The notes under the pieces: model-generated
What the model was told of the DNA's origin: nothing
Databases searched by the model: none
Seen by the model: only the letters and a program-made list of their open reading frames with translations
DNA from: Spirochaetota bacterium
GTDB taxonomy: Bacteria > Spirochaetota > JAGLSM01 > JAKPMW01
Assembly: GCA_029548715.1 (NCBI GenBank)
Contig: JAKPMW010000045.1
Location: forward strand, 1-6,527
Reading direction: 5' to 3'
DNA: 6,527 nt
Position numbers and translations under genes: made by a program
Part shown: in pieces, positions 1-5,491 of the stretch
Position numbering within the stretch: the first letter of the stretch is position 1
Layout: each line of letters starts with the position of its first letter

Positions 1-1290
1 GGGTGTGCTCATTTTGATCACGGAATCCGCGGCGCAGCATCACTGGCGGATATGGAATTTGTCAGGGACCAGGCGGCCGGACTGGGGATTCCCTTGCACG
101 CAGCCCGGGGGCAGTTGCAGGAAGCTGCTGACGGGGTTCCCGGGCATAACCTCGAAGCCGAGGCACGCCGTCAGCGCTACCGCTTTCTGTACGCTGTCGC
201 CGAAGCCGAAGGGTACCACTGGATTGCCCTTGGACATACTGCAGACGACCAGGTTGAAACGATTCTCTACAAATTTTTCCGTGGGGCCGCCCTGGCCTCT
301 CTTGCAGGAATGCCTGCGCAGCGGGGCCGGATTGTCCGGCCCCTGCTTGAATGCACACGGGGCGAACTTGAGGCATGGCTGCGCATCCGGGGATACACCT
401 GGCGTGAGGATCAGACAAACCAGGACTGCCGCTACCGACGAAACGCCATTCGGCATGCCATCCTCCCGCTGATCAGCTCATACTTTCCCGATGTCCGCAG
501 GCGGATTCTTGAGACAGGGCGGGATGCGGCCCTGGAAAACAGCGAGCTGGCGCACTCCCTGTCCGCCTGGGGGATCGAGACCCGGGCGGAGGCGGGCGGC
601 GCGGTCTCCTGGCCATGGCGGGCATTGCAGGCCGCCCCCCGTTCACTCGTTCTCAGGTTGCTCTCAGCCAGGCTGGCGGAACAGGCTGACGCCGGCAGTC
701 TGCCCCGGAAGGGCCTGTACCGGATGCTGGAGACCCGCCTCGAGCGGGAGTCGGATGCCGGAGGGACGCTGTATTCCGGCCGTGCGGGTATCCTGATGCT
801 GTACCGTGCCCGACTGTATTGCTATCCGCCCGGGGATGAGGGATATCGGGTGCCAGCGTCTGGCGTGTATCCAGCGGGAGAGGGCAGTCTGGAATATCCC
901 TGGGGCCGGATTCTGGTCAGCCAGATGCCTCTGCCGCCTGGCGCAGGGCGAAATTTCTTTCAGGAGCAGGCAGGGCAGGGTATATTTTGGATTAATCGGG
1001 CCGCATGCACGGATCAGTCGGTGCTCAGGGCCGTCAGGCCGGCGGATGTACTCCGTCTTTCCGGTGACAAGGGGCGTCTTGTAGCGGATCTTCTCTCCGG
1101 ATCCGGGGTCCCGCTTCCCTGGAGAGCGAGTGTGCTGGTGCTGGCGACGGATTCAGGCTGTGACGCGGTTTTTGTGCCGGCGCTCCCGCGCCTGGGCCGC
1201 ATCGGTACTGCAGCCTGTGTCACGCCGGAGACCGGGCTGGCGCTGCGCTTTGAGATTGTCCCGCGCAGGACTGATGCGAAGGAGCCATGA
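1..1290 (+). CDS. tilS: tRNA(Ile)-lysidine synthetase TilS, 5'-truncated by window edge
   Basis: TilS is a cytoplasmic PP-loop ATPase that joins lysine to C34 of the CAU-anticodon tRNA-Ile, so that it reads AUA and is charged with isoleucine. The frame is open from base 1, upstream of the first ATG at 52, and that upstream part already reads as TilS (HFDHGIRG, residues 4-11). The gene therefore begins outside the window. The missing N-terminus, roughly 40 residues in this family, would hold the SGGxDS PP-loop. Visible family motifs are HTADDQVET (79-87), the RGAALASLAGM loop (about 94-104), RPLLE (113-117) and RRNAIRHAILP (146-156). A weaker TilS C-terminal domain follows at about 320-425, with a VRPADVLRL / GVPLPWRASVLVLAT pattern. 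429 residues are present, so the full protein would be in the normal size range for long TilS proteins. The stop overlaps the start of hpt. Identity is firm; the active-site P-loop cannot be checked here. Confidence 0.95.
   Translation, partial: GCAHFDHGIRGAASLADMEFVRDQAAGLGIPLHAARGQLQEAADGVPGHNLEAEARRQRYRFLYAVAEAEGYHWIALGHTADDQVETILYKFFRGAALASLAGMPAQRGRIVRPLLECTRGELEAWLRIRGYTWREDQTNQDCRYRRNAIRHAILPLISSYFPDVRRRILETGRDAALENSELAHSLSAWGIETRAEAGGAVSWPWRALQAAPRSLVLRLLSARLAEQADAGSLPRKGLYRMLETRLERESDAGGTLYSGRAGILMLYRARLYCYPPGDEGYRVPASGVYPAGEGSLEYPWGRILVSQMPLPPGAGRNFFQEQAGQGIFWINRAACTDQSVLRAVRPADVLRLSGDKGRLVADLLSGSGVPLPWRASVLVLATDSGCDAVFVPALPRLGRIGTAACVTPETGLALRFEIVPRRTDAKEP
1279..1284 (+). promoter_or_regulatory. 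Shine-Dalgarno site for hpt inside the tilS 3' end
   Basis: AAGGAG lies within the last codons of tilS. Two consecutive ATG codons follow, at 1287 and 1290. The gap from the last G is 2 nt to the first ATG and 5 nt to the second. Spacing of 5 or more is usual, so this site favours the ATG at 1290. Both starts overlap the tilS stop (TGA 1288-1290), which suggests translational coupling by ribosome re-initiation. Confidence 0.7.
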
Positions 1291-1826
1291 TGAGCAAGTA
1301 CGATATAGCCTGGCAGGTTATGATCTCCGAGGAAGAGATCCAGAAGCGGACACGCGAACTGGCTCAGGCGGTAGACAGGGACTATGTGGGACAGGATATC
1401 GTTCTTGTCTGCAACCTCAAGGGGGCCTTTGTTTTTCTGGCGGATTTTTGCCGTGAGCTGACGACCCTGCATGAGGTGGATTTTATTGCCACTTCGAGCT
1501 ACAAGGGCACAACGGCATCCAGCGGAGTTGTCCGGATCGTCAAGGATCTCAAGGCGGATATTGATGGACGGCATGTGCTGATTGTTGAGGACATCATTGA
1601 CAGCGGCCTGACGCTGGACTATGTCTGCCGCTACCTGCGTCTGCACAATCCGGCCAGTATCAGGATCGTTACCCTGCTTGACAAGAAAGAGGCCCGCAAG
1701 GTCGAGATCGAGGCCGACTATGTCGGTTTCGAGATTCCGGACAAATTTGTTCTCGGGTATGGTCTTGATTTTTTTGAACATTATCGAAACCTTAAATTCA
1801 TCGCCGAGTACAAGGGACCGGAATGA
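1290..1826 (+). CDS. hpt: Hypoxanthine(-guanine) phosphoribosyltransferase
   Basis: This is a type I phosphoribosyltransferase that converts hypoxanthine (and commonly guanine) plus PRPP to IMP or GMP in purine salvage, in the cytoplasm. The product is 178 residues from ATG 1290, or 179 from ATG 1287, the normal size for bacterial Hpt. Numbering from 1287, the pyrophosphate-loop motif LKGA is at 44-47. The PRPP-binding signature VLIVEDIIDSGLTL is at 97-110, with the acidic pair E101-D102. The C-terminal purine-binding block is the family pattern YVGFEIPDKFVLGYGLDF followed by YRNL. The flexible-loop region is also typical (SSYKGTTASSGVVRIVKDL, starting at about 70). The start at 1290 is preferred from the ribosome-site spacing. 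It overlaps tilS and is followed 56 nt later by ftsH, the same order as in Bacillus subtilis. Hypoxanthine versus guanine preference, or xanthine activity, cannot be read from the sequence. Confidence 0.96.
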   Translation: MSKYDIAWQVMISEEEIQKRTRELAQAVDRDYVGQDIVLVCNLKGAFVFLADFCRELTTLHEVDFIATSSYKGTTASSGVVRIVKDLKADIDGRHVLIVEDIIDSGLTLDYVCRYLRLHNPASIRIVTLLDKKEARKVEIEADYVGFEIPDKFVLGYGLDFFEHYRNLKFIAEYKGPE

Positions 1827-1857
1827 ATCTCGGGCGGGATACCGGGTGTTGTTTTCA

Positions 1858-1863
1858 TACAAT
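1858..1863 (+). promoter_or_regulatory. Possible -10 element upstream of ftsH
   Basis: TACAAT, one base from the sigma-70 consensus TATAAT, lies in the 56-nt hpt-ftsH gap, 19 nt before the preferred ftsH GTG. I see no TTGACA-like hexamer 16-18 nt upstream, so a promoter is only possible. An ftsH-specific promoter would allow stress induction of ftsH apart from tilS-hpt. The same heptamer ATACAAT occurs before the hexomutase gene. Confidence 0.25.
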
Positions 1864-1870
1864 CAGAGAT

Positions 1871-1874
1871 GGAG
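1871..1874 (+). promoter_or_regulatory. Ribosome binding site that decides the ftsH start
   Basis: GGAG is followed by 8 nt and an in-frame GTG at 1883. The alternatives are weaker. The ATG at 1823 overlaps the hpt stop, but would add 20 residues (including CC and FH, unlike an FtsH N-terminus). The ATG at 1901 has no clear Shine-Dalgarno sequence in the right place. Confidence 0.6.
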
Positions 1875-1882
1875 TTGAATAC

Positions 1883-3859
1883 GTGAAACGTGGATACACA
1901 ATGTCCCCAGCCGACAACGATGAGGGCGGAGGGAATGGAGAAAAGCCAAGGCGCAACGTGCCCATGCCGCCGCAGCGGGATCCGCGGCAAAACAGGAATG
2001 TGCTGTTTTTCCTGTTTGCAGCCATGTTGCTGATGACGTTTTTCTTGCTGCTGGGAGAAACCCCCCAGAGTGGCAAAAGCATTCCCTACAGCGAGTTTGT
2101 TACCAGACTGACAAATGGCGAGATCAAAAAAGTAAAGATCATCGACAGGGATATCGAGATCCTCGAGCCGGGCGACAAGGGACGGACCCGGGTAGCCAAT
2201 ACCTCTTTCATCCCCTATATTGACGACAAGCTGATGGATCTCTTGCGGACGCACAAGGTCGAGGTCCGGGGCGAGGAGAAGTCGGGCAATTCCTTCCTTT
2301 CGATCCTGCTCAACCTCCTGCCCTGGGTTGTGCTGATCTTCTTCGTCTGGTTTATCATGATGCGCCAGATCCAAGGGAGCAACAACAAGGCCATGTCTTT
2401 CGGAAAAAGCCGGGCCAAGCTGATTCAGGGAAACCAGAAGAAGGTGACCTTTGCCGATGTGGCAGGTGTGGTTGAAGCCAAGCAGGAGCTGGCCGAGGTT
2501 GTCGATTTTCTTGTTGATGCTGCAAAGTATCGCAAGCTGGGGGCAAGAATTCCCAAGGGCGTTCTCCTGGTTGGCCCTCCGGGAACAGGCAAGACCCTGC
2601 TGGCCAGGGCGGTTGCCGGCGAAGCCAATGTTCCCTTTTACAGCATCAGTGGTTCGGACTTCGTCGAGATGTTTGTCGGTGTCGGGGCTTCGCGGGTGCG
2701 TGACCTGTTTGAACAGGGCAAGAAAAAGGCTCCCTGCATTCTCTTTATTGACGAGCTGGACGCGGTCGGACGGGCACGTGGTGCCGGATATGGCGGCGGG
2801 CACGACGAGCGGGAACAGACCCTCAACCAGATGCTGGTCGAGATGGATGGTTTCGAAGCCAATGACGGACTGATCGTGCTGGCTGCGACCAACCGTCCGG
2901 ATGTGCTCGATCCTGCCCTGCTCAGGCCTGGCCGCTTTGACCGGCAGGTCGTTGTGGACGCGCCCGATGTCAGGGGACGGGAGGAGATTTTGCGGGTGCA
3001 TACCCGAGATGTTCCGCTCTCTTCGGATGTCGAACTCGAAATCCTTGCCCGCGGGACGCCAGGCTTTACCGGTGCGGACCTTGAAAACATGATCAACGAG
3101 GCAGCCCTCCTGGCCGCCAGAAAAAACAAGCAGCGGATCGGGCGGGATGAGCTTGACGAGGCCAAGGACAAGGTCTTGATGGGTCCCGAGCGGCGCAGCC
3201 TGGTCATCTCCGATCTCGAAAAGGCCAATACCGCCTGGCATGAGGCCGGGCATGCCCTGCTCGGGTATCTCCTTCCCCATACCGACCCAATCCACAAGGT
3301 GACCATCATCCCGCGTGGCCGGGCGCTCGGTCTGACCCAGTCCCTGCCCATCGACGAGCGGAGGACGTACACCCGCGAGTACCTGCTCAGCCAGATCACC
3401 CTCCTGATGGGGGGACGGGTGGCCGAGGAGATCTACGAACCGGGGAATATCACGACCGGTGCGGCCAATGATATCGAGCGGGCGACACAGCTTGCCCGTT
3501 CGATGGTCTGCGAGTGGGGAATGAGCCCGCGTCTTGGGCCGCTTTCGTATGGTCAAAAGGAGATGCCGATTTTTATTGGCAAGGAGATTTCGCGCCACAA
3601 GGACTACAGTGAGAAGCTGGCCGAAGCGATTGACCTCGAGATCAAGACGCTTGTCGAAGGCTGTCACGATCAGGCAAAAAATCTGCTGGCCAGGCACAGC
3701 AAGGGGCTGGCTGCGATTGCAAACGGTCTCCTGCAAAAAGAGGTTCTGGACAGCAAGGATCTTGAGACGATCATGAAAGCTCACGGGATCGAGAAGATGT
3801 CCAGGCCTGCCAAAAAAGCAGCCTCTCCGGTCAAAAAGAAGACGGCCAGAAAGGCCTGA
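1883..3859 (+). CDS. ftsH: ATP-dependent zinc metalloprotease FtsH
   Basis: FtsH is a hexameric inner-membrane AAA+ protease that extracts and degrades misfolded membrane proteins and selected cytosolic regulators. From GTG 1883 it is 658 residues, normal for the family. A hydrophilic cytoplasmic N-segment (1-39) is rich in G, P, D, E and R. TM1 is at about 40-57, a periplasmic domain at 58-137 and TM2 at 138-160. The AAA domain has Walker A GPPGTGKT (231-238), the pore motif F-V-G (264-266), Walker B ILFIDE (286-291), and the second region of homology ending LRPGRFDR with likely arginine fingers R351 and R354. The M41 protease site is HEAGH (453-457), with the third zinc ligand D530 in GAANDIERAT. 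All catalytic residues are present. The last 18 residues (641-658) are strongly basic, with 8 K/R. The N-segment is longer than in E. coli FtsH. The gene lies third in the tilS-hpt-ftsH block and is followed by a terminator. The start is the only real uncertainty. Confidence 0.97.
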   Translation: MKRGYTMSPADNDEGGGNGEKPRRNVPMPPQRDPRQNRNVLFFLFAAMLLMTFFLLLGETPQSGKSIPYSEFVTRLTNGEIKKVKIIDRDIEILEPGDKGRTRVANTSFIPYIDDKLMDLLRTHKVEVRGEEKSGNSFLSILLNLLPWVVLIFFVWFIMMRQIQGSNNKAMSFGKSRAKLIQGNQKKVTFADVAGVVEAKQELAEVVDFLVDAAKYRKLGARIPKGVLLVGPPGTGKTLLARAVAGEANVPFYSISGSDFVEMFVGVGASRVRDLFEQGKKKAPCILFIDELDAVGRARGAGYGGGHDEREQTLNQMLVEMDGFEANDGLIVLAATNRPDVLDPALLRPGRFDRQVVVDAPDVRGREEILRVHTRDVPLSSDVELEILARGTPGFTGADLENMINEAALLAARKNKQRIGRDELDEAKDKVLMGPERRSLVISDLEKANTAWHEAGHALLGYLLPHTDPIHKVTIIPRGRALGLTQSLPIDERRTYTREYLLSQITLLMGGRVAEEIYEPGNITTGAANDIERATQLARSMVCEWGMSPRLGPLSYGQKEMPIFIGKEISRHKDYSEKLAEAIDLEIKTLVEGCHDQAKNLLARHSKGLAAIANGLLQKEVLDSKDLETIMKAHGIEKMSRPAKKAASPVKKKTARKA

Positions 3860-3870
3860 GGGAGTTGTAT

Positions 3871-3882
3871 CAGGTACACCTG
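3871..3882. repeat. Short inverted repeat between ftsH stop and terminator
   Basis: CAGGT-AC-ACCTG is a perfect 5-bp inverted repeat with a 2-nt centre, directly abutting the terminator hairpin. It could be a small operator, or the 2-nt centre could be chance. It is too small for a hairpin on its own. Nothing in the window says which protein would bind it. Confidence 0.25.
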
Positions 3883-3920
3883 AAAAGGGCTGCCCCGGCT
3901 GTGTGTGGGGCGGCTCTTTT
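3883..3920 (+). terminator. Hairpin terminator after ftsH
   Basis: A 14-bp stem is formed by 3883-3896 (AAAAGGGCTGCCCC) and 3907-3920 (GGGGCGGCTCTTTT), with two G-U wobbles and a 10-nt loop. The stem begins with AAAA and ends in TTTT, the usual form of an A/U-flanked intrinsic terminator. The U run is only four long and is followed by GCG, so termination may be partial or may use other factors. It lies 23 nt after the ftsH stop and probably ends the tilS-hpt-ftsH transcript. Confidence 0.8.
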
Positions 3921-3924
3921 GCGA

Positions 3925-3930
3925 TACAAT
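3925..3930 (+). promoter_or_regulatory. Possible -10 element for the hexomutase gene
   Basis: TACAAT lies 4 nt after the terminator T-run and 36 nt before the ATG at 3967. This would give a transcript start near 3937 and a leader of about 30 nt. The -35 position would fall in the GTGTGTG loop and right arm of the terminator, and it does not resemble TTGACA. The support is the hexamer and its position after a terminator. Confidence 0.35.
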
Positions 3931-3966
3931 ACATGACAGGTAACGCGACACAGAGGAGAGGGTGCC

Positions 3967-5373
3967 ATGAAACATGGAATCAAGGCTTCAGTATCGGGAA
4001 TTCGGGGTGTGCTGGGTGAATCCCTCACACCCCCCGTGGTGCTGGGGTATGTCAATGCATATGCAGACTGGCTTGGCAAGGGGACGGTTGCCCTGGGGCG
4101 GGATACGCGGGCGCACGGACCGGCTGTTCAGGGTTTTGTCGAGAGCGTCCTGATGGCATGCGGAATCAATGTTATCGATCTGGGGGTGGTGCCGACGCCA
4201 ACCCTGCTTCATTTTGTCAGGGAAAACGGACTCGAGGGAGGGGTGGTCGTTACCGCCAGCCACAATCCGATCGAGTGGAACGCCCTCAAGCTGGTAAAAA
4301 AAGGCGGGCTCTTTCTCGACCAGCAGGACTTCGAGGAGATGAGCAGGCGGTTTTCGGATGAGGCCCCTGCCGGACTCTACAAGACCGCCGGCAAGATCGG
4401 AAAAAAGATTCAGGATGAGACCGCTGTGGCCCGGCATATCGAGACCTTTGTTCAGAAATGCAATATTCAGAATATTCGCCTGCGCAAATTCAGGATCGCG
4501 GTGGATCCGGGGAATGGCGCCGGGTCCAGGATGGACAGGGAATTTCTCGTCAGGATGGGCTGCAGCGTGCACATGGTCCACGGCGAGATGACCGGAGGGT
4601 TTTCGCGGCCACCCGAGCCCAGGCCGGATGCACTGACTGACCTTTCGGCTCTCGTTGTCCGTGAACACTGCCAGATGGGATTTGCCCAGGACCCGGATGC
4701 AGACCGCCTGTGTGTGGTGGACGAACTGGGGAATGCCCTCTCCGAGGAGATGACGCTTGCGCTTTCGGTCTGGTCATGGCTTTTGCCCAGAAGCCGCAAG
4801 GACGAGACCGAGCGCAGCGAGATGGACAAGGCACCCATCGTGGCCAATGTTTCCACCTCCCGCATGGTATCCGATCTTGCCAGATACTATGGCCATCCCT
4901 TTGTCATGGCCAGGGTCGGGGAGGCCAATGTCCTGCAGGCCATGTCTGCCGCAGGGGCCGTCATCGGGGGTGAGGGGAACGGGGGGGTGATCTACCCCGT
5001 CATCAATGCCTGCCGGGATTCCTTTGTCGGGATGTTTTTGATCATGGATCTCGTTACCACACTGCGTGAGCCTCTTTCGAAGATTGTCGGGATGTTCCAT
5101 GACAGGATCGCTCCCCGCTATGCCATGCTCAAGGACAAGATACCGGTTTCGGGTGATCTGGCGGCTGGCATACGCAAAATGAGGGAGCTGTTTGCAAAGG
5201 GAGGCCGGGAGATCCGGGAGACCGATATTGACGGATTGCGGATTGATCTTGATGACGGGTGGGTGCATTTGCGGGAGTCAAACACCGAGCCGATTGTGCG
5301 TGTGATTGCCGAAGCACAGACGCCCGCAAGGGCCAGGGAGCTGGTTGCGCTTGCAAAGAGTGCCCTTGGCTGA
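3967..5373 (+). CDS. glmM: Phosphohexomutase, probably phosphoglucosamine mutase GlmM
   Basis: This is an alpha-D-phosphohexomutase that interconverts 6-phospho and 1-phospho sugars. If it is GlmM, it makes glucosamine-1-phosphate for UDP-GlcNAc, and so for peptidoglycan and outer-envelope sugars. It is 468 residues, the normal length. The start is ATG 3967 with AGGAG (3954-3958) 8 nt upstream. All four family loops are visible. The N-terminal SGIRG is at 10-14. The phosphoserine loop TASHNP (96-101) has catalytic S98. The metal loop DPDADR (242-247) has D242, D244 and D246. The sugar loop GGEGNGG is at 334-340, with E336. The phosphate-binding loop RESNTEP (436-442) completes the set. The SGIRG / GEGNGG / SNTEP combination fits the GlmM-like group of Bacteroidota, archaea and relatives better than the E. 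coli GlmM type. Substrate is therefore uncertain: phosphomannomutase or phosphoglucomutase remain possible. A short charged segment (about 276-288, SRKDETERSEMDK) lies before the third domain. The gene sits alone between two terminator regions. Confidence 0.92.
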   Translation: MKHGIKASVSGIRGVLGESLTPPVVLGYVNAYADWLGKGTVALGRDTRAHGPAVQGFVESVLMACGINVIDLGVVPTPTLLHFVRENGLEGGVVVTASHNPIEWNALKLVKKGGLFLDQQDFEEMSRRFSDEAPAGLYKTAGKIGKKIQDETAVARHIETFVQKCNIQNIRLRKFRIAVDPGNGAGSRMDREFLVRMGCSVHMVHGEMTGGFSRPPEPRPDALTDLSALVVREHCQMGFAQDPDADRLCVVDELGNALSEEMTLALSVWSWLLPRSRKDETERSEMDKAPIVANVSTSRMVSDLARYYGHPFVMARVGEANVLQAMSAAGAVIGGEGNGGVIYPVINACRDSFVGMFLIMDLVTTLREPLSKIVGMFHDRIAPRYAMLKDKIPVSGDLAAGIRKMRELFAKGGREIRETDIDGLRIDLDDGWVHLRESNTEPIVRVIAEAQTPARARELVALAKSALG

Positions 5374-5380
5374 GGGGCGT

Positions 5381-5433
5381 CCGGGCAGGCGTGTGGCCTG
5401 GTTGGCTCAGCAGGGTCGACCGGGTCTGCCCGG
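5381..5433 (+). repeat. Inverted repeat after the hexomutase gene
   Basis: CCGGGCAG (5381-5388) is the exact reverse complement of CTGCCCGG (5426-5433), separated by 37 nt. The right arm is shared with the small hairpin at 5418-5435, so the two folds exclude each other. In a GC-rich gap an 8-bp match may be chance. Confidence 0.35.
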
Positions 5434-5436
5434 TTT
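5418..5436 (+). terminator. Weak terminator candidate for the hexomutase gene
   Basis: GACCGGG (5418-5424) pairs with CCCGGTT (5429-5435) as seven pairs, one of them G-U, with a TCTG loop and TTT at the end. The stem is GC-rich, but the U run is only three and is partly in the stem. It lies 44 nt after the stop at 5373. The convergent minus-strand gene ends at 5492, so a terminator here is expected, but this one is weak. Confidence 0.4.
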
Positions 5437-5440
5437 CCGG

Positions 5441-5483
5441 TCCGCCTGCGTCATTCAGGGAAGTTGTGCAATGGGCAGGCGGA
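5441..5483. repeat. 9-bp perfect inverted repeat in the convergent gap
   Basis: TCCGCCTGC (5441-5449) and GCAGGCGGA (5475-5483) are exact reverse complements with a 25-nt spacer. Two more G-C pairs form outside a bulged A at 5484. The hairpin lies 8 nt past the stop of the minus-strand gene, where a terminator or transcript-end stem would sit, but no T run follows on either strand. The core GCAGGCG also occurs at 5385-5391, so alternative pairings exist. Confidence 0.5.
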
Positions 5484-5491
5484 ACCAGCCG

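Noticed and set aside
52..54. ATG at 52 as the true tilS start
   Set aside because: The frame is open upstream to base 1 and encodes the conserved HxxHGIRG stretch of TilS, so the gene starts outside the window.
1014..1862. A 282-codon minus-strand open frame across the end of tilS and hpt
   Set aside because: It is antisense to two well-supported genes and has no recognisable family motifs.
1781..3934. A 717-codon open frame on the minus strand, antisense to all of ftsH
   Set aside because: It mirrors a gene with complete FtsH motifs. Its product is low-complexity with no recognisable domain, and long antisense frames are common in GC-rich codon usage.
3921..3966. A riboswitch or glmS-like ribozyme leader before the hexomutase gene
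   Set aside because: After the terminator only about 46 nt remain before the start codon, too short for these elements, and no conserved core is visible.
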